Positions 34,117-47,851 are shown, counted from the first letter of the stretch. The stretch: 64,000 bases of DNA from an uncultured Clostridium sp. (GCA_900538475.1 UPYT01000010.1:1-64000); one strand, 5' to 3'. Notes: generated by a model from the sequence alone, not told the origin. Program-made: numbers and translations.

Positions 34117-34707
34117 TTACTCCATTCCCATTTCTTCATTGATTTTGTCTTCACAATCCCGCATAGCCTGAATTGTCTTTTCCATCAGCTCATCTAACTC
34201 CCATCCAAGCCGCTCTGCTCCCTGGCGAATCACATCTCTGGAACAGCCGGCTGCAAACCGTTTATCCTTAAATTTCTTTTTTAAACTGGATAATTCCATA
34301 TCCTTTGTACTTTTTGACGGTCTCATACGGGCTGCTGCTCCAATCAGTCCAGTCAGCTCATCTGACGCAAACAGCACCTTCTCCATCTCATGCTCCGGTT
34401 CAATATCGCTGCAAATACCATATCCGTGAGAGCAGATGGAACGAATCATGTCTTCTCCCACTCCGGCCGGACGTAAAAGCTCCGGCGCTTTTACACAATG
34501 CTGTTCTGGATACTGCTCAAAATCAATATCGTGAAGCAGTCCCACAATCCCCCAGAAATCTTCTTCCTCTCCATATCCCAATTCTCTGGCATACCAGCGC
34601 ATTACGCCTTCTACAGTAAGCCCATGTAAAATATGAAACGGCTCCTGATTATATTGTTTCAGCAGATCTAAGGCCTCATCTCTTGCGATTGTACTTTTCT
34701 TTATCAT
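34117..34707 (-). CDS. HD-domain hydrolase
   Basis: 196-residue protein of the HDIG-type phosphohydrolase group: HGLTVEGVMRWYARELG...GIVGLLHDIDFEQYPEQH holds the metal-binding HD pair, and SICSHGYGI a further His. The start at 34707 is supported by GAGGAG; the frame extends upstream without a ribosome-binding site. Substrate unknown; such small proteins often act on nucleotides. It diverges from the tRNA-Gly gene. Confidence 0.82.
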   Translation of the reverse strand: MIKKSTIARDEALDLLKQYNQEPFHILHGLTVEGVMRWYARELGYGEEEDFWGIVGLLHDIDFEQYPEQHCVKAPELLRPAGVGEDMIRSICSHGYGICSDIEPEHEMEKVLFASDELTGLIGAAARMRPSKSTKDMELSSLKKKFKDKRFAAGCSRDVIRQGAERLGWELDELMEKTIQAMRDCEDKINEEMGME

Positions 34708-34792
34708 TATGCTCTCCTCTTCTCCGGTTTTTATACATTCCGACTTTGTCGTTTTAATAGATATTTTATCGCACTTTTTTTCATTTGTTAAG

Positions 34793-34821
34793 TTGAATTT
34801 TCCAGTCAACTGTAGTATACT
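34793..34821 (+). promoter_or_regulatory. tRNA-Gly promoter
   Basis: TTGAAT (34793-34798) and TATACT (34816-34821), spacer 17 bp, 10 nt before the mature tRNA. Confidence 0.75.
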
Positions 34822-34831
34822 AAGCAGGTAC

Positions 34832-34902
34832 GCAGATGTAGTTCATCGGTAGAACATCAGCTTCCCAAGCTGAGGAGGCGGGTTCGATTCCCGTCATCTG
34901 CT
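34832..34902 (+). tRNA. tRNA-Gly (anticodon CCC)
   Basis: Folds as a cloverleaf: acceptor GCAGATG/CATCTGC, D loop with GGTAGA, anticodon stem TCAGC/GCTGA with loop TTCCCAA (anticodon CCC, reads GGG), T arm CGGGT-TCGATTC-CCG. Discriminator U73 is usual for bacterial tRNA-Gly. CCA is not encoded. Promoter and terminator flank it. Confidence 0.93.
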
Positions 34903-34910
34903 CTTTTAAA

Positions 34911-34947
34911 ACAGAGGAGCCTTCACTGCAGGACTCCTCTGTTTTTT
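34911..34947 (+). terminator. Terminator after tRNA-Gly
   Basis: ACAGAGGAG/CTCCTCTGT stem followed by TTTTTT; the reverse strand also offers a short T-run for the DUF3810 gene. Confidence 0.9.
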
Positions 34948-34969
34948 CATCATACCTGGAATTTTTATC

Positions 34970-36166
34970 CTACGAGACCGCCGGAATCATCGGCTGCACA
35001 TCTTCCTTCTCTGCCTTCCGGTAAGCCAGCATCAAATCCACCATTCGCCCGTAGCTTTTCACCCCGTCTGTCTGGTTATTCATTTTCAGGTAGGTGTCAT
35101 TCCACTGGTTCGCCGCCTCAGCAACCTTGCCCTCATACCCTTCCCAGAAAACACTGTTCTCTCGCAGATCCATACGGGCACTTTCACATAGCTTTCCATG
35201 AAGCTGCACATAGGTCTCCATATCTGCCTCTGCCAGGGCATTTCCTGCATACACCCACCCGGTCAGATAGCCGCTGTACTGAAAAGCAGGATTTTGCGAA
35301 GCAATACAGGCCAGATAGCCGATAAAATTTGCCTCATCCTCCCGCATAAAGCCTTTTAAATGGGACAGCTCGTGACACATGGTATGGGGAATATTATAAT
35401 CAGGCATATCACCATTGTAATTCGCCTCTATTGTAAATGGTGAATAAACTCCACACAGCTGCTGCACAGACAAAATCCAGGAAACAGCCACCTCCTTTGG
35501 TCGGGGATAATATCCCCCCAGCACAGGATACTGTTCTCCGGCCGCCTGCATGGCAGCAACACTTTCCTGACGCCACTGACTGCGGTTTTCCTGATATCGA
35601 TAAGCCTGGTTCTTCTCATTGCCCCTTTCCGGCAATTCCGGAGCTGTCTCATTCACCCTTTCCGTCAGATATTCACACAGCTCAACCAGCTCCTCCCTGG
35701 TATATTTTCCCGGATTCAACCCTGCATATTCGGAAAACGCCCCAGCGTAATAATTGATTCCACAGCAAGTCATATAGGAAAACAGAAGGATTCCTGACAA
35801 AAAAATACCACGGCACGCAATCCTTCCAGGTTTGGAAATATGCTTTACCAGGTACCAGAGTGAACCTGCCGCCAGAGCATACAGCCCGATCTCCACAACA
35901 GAAAAGGGCAGAAATCCCGAAAAGCCCCCAATCCCTTTTACAAGAACAGGATAAATCCTGTGGGCATACCAGTCTGCAAAGCTTTGTGCATACCGGGCAC
36001 ACAGCTGAAGCAGTGCCGCAGCTGTCAGCAGAAGCAGTCCCGCGGCTGCATACCGGATTGATTTTCTTTTTTCCGGATTCATTCTTCTGTTTTCCTGCTG
36101 CCCCTTCTTTTGTTCTTCCGTTTTCTTTTCTCCTTGCTCTCTCATTGTTTTCTGGTATCTCTCCAT
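34970..36166 (-). CDS. DUF3810 family membrane protein, metalloprotease-like
   Basis: 398 residues: a charged N-terminus, three hydrophobic segments (about 37-60, 88-110, 118-138), then a large extracytoplasmic domain containing HELSHLKGF, an HExxH-type zinc motif, followed by EDEANFIGYLA where the second Glu could be the third ligand. This is the DUF3810 layout. Role unknown; a membrane-anchored zinc peptidase is inferred. Start is uncertain: candidates at 36166, 36145 (GGAGAG upstream) and 36082. Confidence 0.8.
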   Translation of the reverse strand: MERYQKTMREQGEKKTEEQKKGQQENRRMNPEKRKSIRYAAAGLLLLTAAALLQLCARYAQSFADWYAHRIYPVLVKGIGGFSGFLPFSVVEIGLYALAAGSLWYLVKHISKPGRIACRGIFLSGILLFSYMTCCGINYYAGAFSEYAGLNPGKYTREELVELCEYLTERVNETAPELPERGNEKNQAYRYQENRSQWRQESVAAMQAAGEQYPVLGGYYPRPKEVAVSWILSVQQLCGVYSPFTIEANYNGDMPDYNIPHTMCHELSHLKGFMREDEANFIGYLACIASQNPAFQYSGYLTGWVYAGNALAEADMETYVQLHGKLCESARMDLRENSVFWEGYEGKVAEAANQWNDTYLKMNNQTDGVKSYGRMVDLMLAYRKAEKEDVQPMIPAVS

Positions 36167-36357
36167 CCTTTTTGCTGTTTATCTCTGCAATTTTGCCCGT
36201 TTCGCCTGTTTCCGGCTCTCTGCCGCCTTTTTCTGTCCTGAAGTTCTTCCTCTGCCGCCTCCTGCCGCTCTATCTGTTTATTGTAGCAGGGGAAAGGACG
36301 AAACACCAGTTATTTTTCAAAACAGTTCTCATCTCCAATCCGTTTTTCCGCCTCCTC

Positions 36358-37227
36358 TTATCTCCCTTCCTGAAATCCTTCTCCGAACACTTCCTTTGTC
36401 GGAGATACAATCACAAAGGCTCTGGGATCATGGCGATCAATGATTTCCTTTACCTGATAAAACTGCTTTCTGTCTACAGCGCAGGTCAAGGTTTCGCATT
36501 CCTTCCCGCTGTATCCGCCAATACTTTTATAAAAGGTAGTTCCCCGGTTCATGGTGCGCATAATCTCCTCTGCGATTTCTCTGTTTTTATCTGAATGAAT
36601 CGTAATCATGCTTCCCCGGTTCATGCCATAAAGCAGCATATCAATCGTCTGCGTCGTGCAGACAATCGATATCAGGCCATACATTGCCGCTTCAATCTCC
36701 CGAAATACCAGGACAGAACCTCCTACAACAAAAAAATCAATGACCATAATTGCATATCCCGTCTGCATATAAGGGCGAAATTTCTGCAGCAGCTTCGCGA
36801 GAATATCCCCGCCGCCTGTAGTTGAATTCCGCATAAATACCACAGCCATTCCCGCTCCTGTAAAAATGCCACCAAAGGCAGCTCCAATCAGCCGATCCCC
36901 CGTATACTGCGGTATGCCCAACCAGCCAAATCCGTCCAGTATCACGCTCATCCACACTACAGTACCTATCGTTTTCCATGTCATCCGGCGTTCCAGAAAC
37001 AGCCAGGACGCAGCAAACAGCGGAAGATTGATCAGCAGACTCAGAGCTCCGATTGGAAGCCCTGACACATAATTGATCATCAGCGCAATTCCGGATACGC
37101 CTCCCGGTGCAATCTGGCAGGTATCAATAAAGCACCACATCCCCACTGCCTGCAAAATTCCTCCTGCAATATCGTAAACCAAATCCTTTCCCCGCTCCCA
37201 CAGACTTGACTGAAACTCTCTCTTCAT
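36358..37227 (-). CDS. YitT family membrane protein (DUF161 + DUF2179)
   Basis: About 289 residues: five or six membrane spans (DUF161: GGVSGIALMINYVSGLPIG, STTGGGDILAKLL) and a soluble C-terminal DUF2179 domain (RGTTFYKSIGGYSGKECETL). Transport function suspected for the family but substrate unknown. The start at 37227 is chosen for AGGAGG 9 nt upstream. Confidence 0.85.
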   Translation of the reverse strand: MKREFQSSLWERGKDLVYDIAGGILQAVGMWCFIDTCQIAPGGVSGIALMINYVSGLPIGALSLLINLPLFAASWLFLERRMTWKTIGTVVWMSVILDGFGWLGIPQYTGDRLIGAAFGGIFTGAGMAVVFMRNSTTGGGDILAKLLQKFRPYMQTGYAIMVIDFFVVGGSVLVFREIEAAMYGLISIVCTTQTIDMLLYGMNRGSMITIHSDKNREIAEEIMRTMNRGTTFYKSIGGYSGKECETLTCAVDRKQFYQVKEIIDRHDPRAFVIVSPTKEVFGEGFQEGR

Positions 37228-37350
37228 TCTGTATCCCCTCCTCATTCTCTGTTCTCCGCCTGCGCCGGCCGCTTCAGAAACCAAATCCATTTTCGTCCAT
37301 AGCCCTCCTGGCGAAGTATATTCCTATCACAGGCTCTTTTCCTATCACAG

Positions 37351-37391
37351 AAAAAAAGAAAAGGACAGAAATTTTTCCTTCTCTGTCCTTT
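37351..37391 (-). terminator. Terminator of the M20 hydrolase operon
   Basis: AAAGGACAGA/TCTGTCCTTT stem (37360-37391) followed by TCTTTTTTT on the minus strand. Confidence 0.9.
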
Positions 37392-37410
37392 ATCATACAC
37401 CAATATTGGT

Positions 37411-38583
37411 TTATTGATTCTTTTTCTTGTTTTCCGCAAATTCTTCTTTTACCTGATCCATCAGGCCATCTGTCATAATTAAATCCATAGACGCGCCGGC
37501 AATAGCCTTAGCTCCGTATAAGATACAATTATGAGCCGCCTCTGTCTTTCCGGCATCTACAAATTCCTGAGAATGGGACGACGTTCCTTCCGGCACAAAT
37601 GCCACACGAATACAGGAGCCGGGAATCTCATACATTACATTGCCGAAATCTGTGGATCCTGTCTTCTCTCTGGGCGGCGCCAGCTGAGGCGCACCGGCCA
37701 GCTTGGCATTGTTCATCAGCAGCTCATTTAACTTCAGCACTGGAATCTTATTAAAGAAGAAGGTTCCCTCCTTGATTTCATAATCCACTCCGGCAATCAG
37801 AGACGCGCCCTTGATAATATCCAGGAACCGTTCACAGACTCCCTCCAGAGTCTTTCTGGAAAAGGAACGGATCGCAAATTCTCCCTCTGCCTCTGCCGGA
37901 ACCACATTTGCCGGTCCCGGAAGCTTTGCTACAGTATAGTGCATTCTCACATCATCCGGCACATGCTCTCTTAAAAATTCAATTCCCTGGAACGCTGCAA
38001 GCAGCGCATCAAAAGCGCTTCTTCCCTTATCCGGAGCCAGCGCTGCATGAGCGCGTTTTCCATGGAAGGTAACATGAAAGCTTCTCTGAGCCAGACAGCG
38101 CACATCCGTACAGGTGTTGGGGCCTCCATGCATCATAAAGGCCACATCCAAATCATGGAAGCACCCTTTTTTGATCATATCGCATTTGGAGCCCAATGTT
38201 TCCTCCGCCGGAGTTCCATACACCACAATCTGGAAGGGACGATCCGTATCCAGATTTTTAAGAGCAGCCGCAGCGCCCAGACAGCCAGGCCCCTGCATAT
38301 GGTGGCCGCATCCATGGCCCAGTCCACGTAGCGCATCATACTCACAGAGAATTCCAATCACCGGACCGCCTTCTCCGTGACTGTACACTGCCCGGAAAGC
38401 TGTTTTATAGCCGCCAACTCCCATTTCTACGGAAAATCCGTTTTTTCTTAAATAATCTGTCAGCAGACCAGCGGCAAAAACCTCTTCTCCCTCATACTCC
38501 GGATTGTCGAAAATCTGATCCGCCATGGACCAGAGTTCCTCTCGCTCCTCGTCAATCCGCTGGAATAACTCTTCCTTCCTCAT
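37411..38583 (-). CDS. M20 family amidohydrolase (peptidase M20D type)
   Basis: Zinc hydrolase of 390 residues cleaving an N-acyl or amide bond of an imported compound. The metal-site segments CEYDALRGLGHGCGHHMQG (about 79-97) and TPAEETLGSKCD (about 128-139), the dimerisation domain and the C-terminal HSQEF (His) are present, as in aminobenzoyl-glutamate and indole-acetyl-amino-acid hydrolases. It lies 12 nt after the YfcC-type transporter, so transporter and enzyme probably handle the same molecule. AAGGAGG precedes the ATG. Confidence 0.87.
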   Translation of the reverse strand: MRKEELFQRIDEEREELWSMADQIFDNPEYEGEEVFAAGLLTDYLRKNGFSVEMGVGGYKTAFRAVYSHGEGGPVIGILCEYDALRGLGHGCGHHMQGPGCLGAAAALKNLDTDRPFQIVVYGTPAEETLGSKCDMIKKGCFHDLDVAFMMHGGPNTCTDVRCLAQRSFHVTFHGKRAHAALAPDKGRSAFDALLAAFQGIEFLREHVPDDVRMHYTVAKLPGPANVVPAEAEGEFAIRSFSRKTLEGVCERFLDIIKGASLIAGVDYEIKEGTFFFNKIPVLKLNELLMNNAKLAGAPQLAPPREKTGSTDFGNVMYEIPGSCIRVAFVPEGTSSHSQEFVDAGKTEAAHNCILYGAKAIAGASMDLIMTDGLMDQVKEEFAENKKKNQ

Positions 38584-38595
38584 AACAGTTCCTCC

Positions 38596-39999
38596 TTACA
38601 TAGGTCCAAAATGAATCAGCTGCGCTCCGATTAGCAGCACAGTTCCCACAATCAGCCACAGAATGAAAATCTTCCACATAAACCGCATCCATCTGTCATA
38701 AGGAATATTGCAGGCGCTGATAATTCCCATCAGAGCAGTAGAAGTCGGAAGAATATAGTTACAGAATCCATCGCCAAAGTTAAATGCCAGAATCGCTGTC
38801 TGTCTTGTTACCCCAATCAAATCAGACAGGGGAACCATAATCGGCATCACCGCTGCTGCCTGACCAGAACCGGAGGTCAGGAATACATTGATAACGGTAT
38901 TGGCAATCAGCATAGCCGGAGCCTGGAGAATGGTGGGTACACTGCCAAGTCCGCCTGCCAGAGTATGAACAACCGTATCAATGATTTTTCCGTCGCTCAT
39001 GATCGCGCTGATAGACTGAGCCAGTCCAATGATGATCATGGCAGACATCATTTTCTTGCAGCCCTCCAGGAAGTTTTTAGAAATTGTTGCGCTGTCAAAT
39101 CCCGAAATAACGCCAACAATAATTGCCAGCCAGATAAACATAGCAGCCATCTCCGGCATATCCCAGCCCCATTTGATGCTGCCGAATACAACAACCACAA
39201 GAGAAACCACCAGCGCAATTACATTCAAAATCTTTCTCAGATCGATGGTTCCAAAGCTTTCCAGATCTCCGCCCTTATTCAGCTCATTATCCTTATCCAG
39301 ATCATACATGGGGCTGACAGTCGGATCTTTTTTCACCTTTAATGCATACCGGATCAAGGCAATATTGGTGAATACATAATACACAGCAAAGCAGATCCAG
39401 CGGTATCCGATACCAGAATACGGCGGAAGCTCTGCAATCTTCTGAGCTACCAGGGTTGTGTTGGGATTCAGGGTACCGGTAGAAAATCCAATGGCACCGC
39501 CCAGCAGAATAATCGCCGCACCTGTAATCGAATCAAGACCAATGGCCAAAGACAGCATCACCATAACCGGTGCAAAAGCAATAAACATATTAACGCCCTG
39601 AGTTGTACAGATCAGACCAAACATCAGCGTCAGAATCGGAATAAACACATAGAGATTGTTGGAGAATTTCTTCGCCAGCTTTGCAATCACAGCCTGCAGA
39701 GAACCGGACTGGGTCAGCATATGAAAAGCTCCGCCAGAAAACAAAATGACCAGCATCAAATCTACCCGCTTAACAAATGCCTTCACAATGTACATGGGAA
39801 TCAGCAGCGGATTCACCGGAGAGCGCTCCAGATACTGGAACTGAGTCGGATCAATGACCTTGATTCCGTCTGCATTCTCAATCCGGACATATTCCCCTGC
39901 CGGGAGAATCCAGGTCATGGCTACTGCCGCAACAATGATCGTAAACACAATCACAAAGCTGTGCGGCATCTTAAAACGTTTTTTCTTTTTCTCACTCAT
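38596..39999 (-). CDS. YfcC family transporter (C4-dicarboxylate/amino-acid permease-like)
   Basis: 467-residue integral membrane protein with about 12 hydrophobic segments, opening MSEKKKKRFKMPHSFVIVF. It has the family's WILPAGEY near the N-terminus and GGAIGFSTGTLNPNT and SGSGQAAAVMPIM loops, repeated hairpin-type signatures of the DcuC/AbgT-like superfamily. The start at 39999 is set by AGGAGGTG 9 nt upstream. Partner of the downstream M20 hydrolase; a peptide or acyl-amino-acid substrate is inferred. Confidence 0.85.
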   Translation of the reverse strand: MSEKKKKRFKMPHSFVIVFTIIVAAVAMTWILPAGEYVRIENADGIKVIDPTQFQYLERSPVNPLLIPMYIVKAFVKRVDLMLVILFSGGAFHMLTQSGSLQAVIAKLAKKFSNNLYVFIPILTLMFGLICTTQGVNMFIAFAPVMVMLSLAIGLDSITGAAIILLGGAIGFSTGTLNPNTTLVAQKIAELPPYSGIGYRWICFAVYYVFTNIALIRYALKVKKDPTVSPMYDLDKDNELNKGGDLESFGTIDLRKILNVIALVVSLVVVVFGSIKWGWDMPEMAAMFIWLAIIVGVISGFDSATISKNFLEGCKKMMSAMIIIGLAQSISAIMSDGKIIDTVVHTLAGGLGSVPTILQAPAMLIANTVINVFLTSGSGQAAAVMPIMVPLSDLIGVTRQTAILAFNFGDGFCNYILPTSTALMGIISACNIPYDRWMRFMWKIFILWLIVGTVLLIGAQLIHFGPM

Positions 40000-40029
40000 A
40001 AAAAGCCACCTCCTAAGTATACTGTTTTT

Positions 40030-40058
40030 ATTATACCTAGGGGCAGCTTTCGTGACCA
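40030..40058 (-). promoter_or_regulatory. Promoter of the YfcC-M20 unit
   Basis: TGGTCA (40053-40058), 17-bp spacer, TATAAT (40030-40035) on the minus strand. The AT-rich stretch between it and the LysR stop is where a LysR-type activator would bind. Confidence 0.55.
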
Positions 40059-40116
40059 TTAGCAAAAACTGAAAGCAAGATTAAATTTTTTATATTGTAG
40101 AAACAAAAATGAATTT

Positions 40117-41037
40117 TTAGTATTGTTTCCGCACGGTTTCGTACAGAATCTCAATCAGCCGATTTTCACATTCCGTTAAGACACGTCCCTTCCGGTAGGC
40201 AAGAATCAGTCTGGAATAAAAGGAATCTCTTCCTATATAGTAATATCTTACATTCTGAAATCGGGACATATTTTTTATGTACCCAAGACGGTTAAATCCT
40301 ATTCCCAATCCCAGCTCAACCATACTGATAATAATATCAAAATGGGCTACCTCCAGGATTCTTCTGGGCCGGATATGGTTCTGCTCAAAAATCCTCTCCG
40401 CTGTTTTCCGCATACTCTGTGCCATAGTCGGAAGAATAAAGGTTTCTCTGTCCAGATGGATCATATCCAGATGCAGATAATCATCACCGTCTTCCTGGTA
40501 TGCATATGCGTTAGCCGGATGATCTGCCGGAAGCGCTACCAGAACCTGCTCCTTTGCCAGTTCCCGGTAGGTTACATCGGCCAGTTCATCCCGGTACATA
40601 GTCACCACAAAATCCACCGTTCCTTCCCGATACATGGCTGCCAGTTCCTCCTGGTTTCCATCCCGGAAAATAATTTCCACATCCGGATATTCTTCCATAA
40701 ACCTCTTTAGCAGCTCCGGCGCTATAGAGATTGCCCGCCTCTGCTGAATGCCAATTCGAATGGACGGATGAGCCTTGCGCCTGGCATGATCCACCAGACA
40801 GTCAAACTCATCCTTCATTTCCAGCATTTTTCTGGCTCTGGACACATATTCCTCTCCAATCGGCGTCAGCACAAAGGAGCGGCCTGTCCGGAGAAAAAGA
40901 GAAATGCCCAGATATTTTTCCAGATTACTGATATAAACACTGAGAGCTGACGGAGAAATATAAAGCTCTTCTGCCGCTTTAGAAATTGTCTGGCACCTGG
41001 CCAGAGTACACACATACTGCTGTTCCTTTAAGTTCAT
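40117..41037 (-). CDS. LysR-type transcriptional regulator
   Basis: 306 residues: N-terminal winged helix (CQTISKAAEELYISPSALSVYISNLEKYLG) and a periplasmic-binding-like effector domain from about 90. It is directly upstream of, and co-oriented with, the YfcC transporter and M20 hydrolase and likely controls them. Start at 41037 (ATG, with GGAGAG upstream) rather than the GTG 6 nt earlier. Confidence 0.9.
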   Translation of the reverse strand: MNLKEQQYVCTLARCQTISKAAEELYISPSALSVYISNLEKYLGISLFLRTGRSFVLTPIGEEYVSRARKMLEMKDEFDCLVDHARRKAHPSIRIGIQQRRAISIAPELLKRFMEEYPDVEIIFRDGNQEELAAMYREGTVDFVVTMYRDELADVTYRELAKEQVLVALPADHPANAYAYQEDGDDYLHLDMIHLDRETFILPTMAQSMRKTAERIFEQNHIRPRRILEVAHFDIIISMVELGLGIGFNRLGYIKNMSRFQNVRYYYIGRDSFYSRLILAYRKGRVLTECENRLIEILYETVRKQY

Positions 41038-41113
41038 ACACACTCTCCGAAGGCGTCCATTTCCGCCCAGTCTGTCATTTGCTTACAGGATTTGTCATAA
41101 TCCATATTCCAAC

Positions 41114-41143
41114 ATGGCCCCGGCTGAAAAGCCGGGGCCATAA
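41114..41143. terminator. GC-rich hairpin after the atp operon
   Basis: CATGGCCCCGGC-TGAAAA-GCCGGGGCCAT is a near-perfect 11-bp stem some 45 nt past atpC. It lacks a T-tract on either strand, so it may act as a 3' stabiliser or weak terminator. Confidence 0.55.
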
Positions 41144-41188
41144 GTCTTGCTTCATTTATCAGGTTCTTTGCCTCTCCTGACAAAGAAC

Positions 41189-41587
41189 TCATCCTTTCAT
41201 TTCCAGACGTACCAGAGCTCTCTTTAAGGCCATCTCTGCGCGAAGCACATCAAGATTTGCATCTTTAGAAGCCAGCCGGTGCTCTGCACGGCTGCGGGCT
41301 TCTTCTGCACGCTTAAAGTCAATCTCATCCGGCCATTCTACCACTTCAGCCATAATCGTCACTGTCTCCGGCAGGATGGTAATAAATCCGGAATGCAGGG
41401 CAGCCACTTTGACTTCTCCTGCCTCATGGATCTTCAATACGCCCGGAGCCACAACCGCAGTCAGCGGAATGTGGTTGGGATAAATACCAATATCGCCCTC
41501 CGTAGTTGTCAGCTCTACCATAGTAACCTCTCCATCGTAGAACCGCTCCGTAGGAGTGACAATCTGTAATTTCATTCCATCAGCCAT
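41189..41587 (-). CDS. atpC: ATP synthase epsilon subunit
   Basis: 132 residues: N-terminal beta sandwich (LQIVTPTERFYDGEV...TEGDIGIYPNHIPLTAVVAPG) and two C-terminal helices (FKRAEEARSRAEHRL..., MALKRALVRLEM). Part of the F1 central stalk, regulating ATPase activity. Last gene of the operon. Confidence 0.95.
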   Translation of the reverse strand: MADGMKLQIVTPTERFYDGEVTMVELTTTEGDIGIYPNHIPLTAVVAPGVLKIHEAGEVKVAALHSGFITILPETVTIMAEVVEWPDEIDFKRAEEARSRAEHRLASKDANLDVLRAEMALKRALVRLEMKG

Positions 41588-41598
41588 AGACGTACCCC

Positions 41599-43020
<1,422 letters not shown>

Positions 43021-43151
43021 TCAGCCATGCATCTTATTGTCCGCTGTAAGCGGGCAATAAGTACCGGGCGTCTGCCCTGTGAACCGTTACGATTTATTGG
43101 TTTCGCAGCAGCCCGTTTTTGTCGGACTGCCGCTTTCTTGTGCATCATTTA

Positions 43152-44021
43152 TCAGCTGATTGCATTGGCGCCTGCAATAATCTCCGTCAGCTCCTGAGTA
43201 ATGGAGCCCTGACGGGCGCGGTTATACTGCAGCTCCAGCTTGCCCAGCATCTCTTCTGCATTGTTTGTTGCCGAATCCATGGCCGTCATACGTGCGCCGT
43301 TTTCACTGGCTACTGCCTCCTGAAGCGCGCCGAAAATCAGACTGCTCACGTATTTGGGAATAATCATATCCAACACAGTCTCTTCATTGGGCTCATAGTT
43401 CATAAGAGCCTGAGCCTTCTCTGTCTCATGTTCTCCGTCTTCTCCTGCCTCCATAGTAAAGGGAAGGAGCTTAATCAGCTTCGGAATATGGACAACCGTA
43501 TTTTTGAAAGAGGTATATGCCAGATAAATTTCGCCAATTTCGCCCCGGCCAAAGGAGCCCAGCAGTTCTTTTGTCAGATCCGCCGCATCCTGATACACCG
43601 GTTCATTGATTACCTCAGAGTAATCTCCCTTGATCTCGTAGCCTTTTTTTGACAATCCGTCACGGCCCTTCCGTCCGATTGCGTACACACAGGTGTCTTC
43701 TGCCTTCAGCTCCGGATTTCCCACAATCAGCTTGACGATATTGTTGTTATATCCGCCTGCCAGACCGCGGTTAGAGGTAATGGCAATCACTGCCTTTTTC
43801 CCGCTTCCGCCGGCCTTTAAATACTTGTGGTCAATATTTCCGGATCTTTTCAGCATGGACGAAATGGTTCCATACATCATGTCAAAGTAAGGTTTGGAAT
43901 TTTCCGCCTTCTGTCTTGATTTCTGCAGCTTTACTGTAGAAACCAGCTTCATGGCCTTGGTAATCTGTCCGGTGCTCTGGATACTGGCTTTCCTGCGTTT
44001 TATATCTCTCATGGATGCCAT
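43152..44021 (-). CDS. atpG: ATP synthase gamma subunit
   Basis: 289-residue rotor shaft. N-terminal coiled helix (MASMRDIKRRKASIQSTGQITKAM in outline), central SNRGLAGGYNNN, and C-terminal helix (ATNNAEEMLGKLELQYNRARQ) match the family. Located between atpA and atpD as usual. Confidence 0.96.
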   Translation of the reverse strand: MASMRDIKRRKASIQSTGQITKAMKLVSTVKLQKSRQKAENSKPYFDMMYGTISSMLKRSGNIDHKYLKAGGSGKKAVIAITSNRGLAGGYNNNIVKLIVGNPELKAEDTCVYAIGRKGRDGLSKKGYEIKGDYSEVINEPVYQDAADLTKELLGSFGRGEIGEIYLAYTSFKNTVVHIPKLIKLLPFTMEAGEDGEHETEKAQALMNYEPNEETVLDMIIPKYVSSLIFGALQEAVASENGARMTAMDSATNNAEEMLGKLELQYNRARQGSITQELTEIIAGANAIS

Positions 44022-44125
44022 GATATTTACCTCACTTTCGTGTCAGCTCACAGCTTTCACGGCTTTTGTCCGCCCGGCGTTCCCGTTCTGCCGCTTCCGG
44101 CCTGTTCTGCCTGACGCGCCTTTGC

Positions 44126-46187
<2,062 letters not shown>

Positions 46188-46200
<13 letters not shown>

Positions 46201-46703
46201 GTGCTCTCACCCATCTCTTTCAAAGTCTCATCAATCAGCGCATCCTGAATCTTTCCATTCATGGAGCAGCCTACAACCTTTTCAGCCATCAGAGCAGCAA
46301 TGTTGACAACCTCCTGTTTCATGTCGTCAACAGCTTTCTTCTTCTCCAGCTCAATCTCACGGTTTGCCCGCTCAATGATTCTGGCTGCCTCTGTCCTGGC
46401 CTCTTCCAGCATTTCCTCCTCACGGGCTTTTGCTTTTCTCCGTGCGGTTTCCAGAATGCTCTCTGCTTCTTTGTTCACGTCCCTAAGCTTTGCTTCATAC
46501 TCTTCTTTCAGAGCTGCCGCAGACGCCTGATCCTGCGCCGCCGAAGCCAGTTCGCCGGCAATCTTCTGTCTTCTCTTTTCCAGCACGTCACGAACCGGAT
46601 TGAAAAGCAGATAGGACAGTGCAAAGAACAGGATAAAGATATTGATACCAGTCAGCACCGCATCATGCAGAAGCTGCGGGTCAAATCCTATCAGTCTGTC
46701 CAA
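46188..46703 (-). CDS. atpF: ATP synthase b subunit
   Basis: 171-residue stator stalk: one N-terminal membrane span (about 17-38) followed by a long charged coiled coil (40-150, rich in Glu, Lys, Arg, Ala). The start is TTG at 46703, supported by AAAGGAGG 8 nt upstream. It overlaps atpH by 13 nt. Confidence 0.94.
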
Positions 46704-46747
46704 GTCTTTAGCCTCCTTTCGCTACATTCTCCTGTCTGTTCTGTCTA

Positions 46748-47023
<276 letters not shown>

Positions 47024-47075
47024 TCAATTTAAACGTAAAATATGAAGTGTTGTATTTCACTGCATGTTCCCGCCA

Positions 47076-47789
47076 TTATTCCATCTTATCATTAATATAT
47101 ACCATCGTAAGCATACAGAATACGTACGTCTGGATACATCCTGAGAATAAATCGCAGTAAACATGGAGTGCTGCCGGAATACCGATGTTTGCGAAAATTG
47201 GCATCATTCCATACCACAGTCCCATAATGATAACGCCTGACAGCAGGTTCGCAAACAGACGCAGGGAAATGGATAGCGGGTTGGCCAGCTCACCGATTAA
47301 GTTAATCGGGAACAAAATAGGCGTAGGCTCAAACAGGCTTGTGAAATGACGCACGCCGCGGTTTTTGATTCCCTGGTAGTTCACAATGAAGAAGGTGACC
47401 ATACCAAGCAGAAATGTAACGCCATAGTCTGCAGTGGGCGCACGAAGTCCCAGCATACCGCTCAGGTTGCAAAACAAAATAAACAGGAAAATCGTACCAA
47501 TATAGTTGATAAACCTTCTTGCATTGCCGCCCAGAATACCGCCAGCCATATTGGCAAGGGCTTCATAGGCCATCTCCAGCGCATTCTGGAACATCCCCGG
47601 TTCATCCGTTGCCTTTTTCAGGGTCCGGTTTGCCAGAAATGCAATCAGCAGAATTAAAGCAGAGACAATCCACATTCCAATGGTGGTTGTTGTAATCCAA
47701 AAATCCTGTCCGAACATATGATACTCAAAAACGCCATGTATCATAAAGTCAGGTTCATTGGACATCAGCATTCCCATTCCTATTCTCAT
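47076..47789 (-). CDS. atpB: ATP synthase a subunit
   Basis: 237-residue ion channel with 5-6 membrane spans. The essential Arg is in NPLSISLRLFANLLSG (about 172-187). Also FEPTPILFPINLIGE. Located upstream of atpE as in most operons. Confidence 0.95.
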   Translation of the reverse strand: MRIGMGMLMSNEPDFMIHGVFEYHMFGQDFWITTTTIGMWIVSALILLIAFLANRTLKKATDEPGMFQNALEMAYEALANMAGGILGGNARRFINYIGTIFLFILFCNLSGMLGLRAPTADYGVTFLLGMVTFFIVNYQGIKNRGVRHFTSLFEPTPILFPINLIGELANPLSISLRLFANLLSGVIIMGLWYGMMPIFANIGIPAALHVYCDLFSGCIQTYVFCMLTMVYINDKME

Positions 47790-47851
47790 ACACTGTCCTC
47801 CTTTCTTCTGTATTCCAATACTTTTCTACCGGTTTTTCAGAGCTGCCTGAA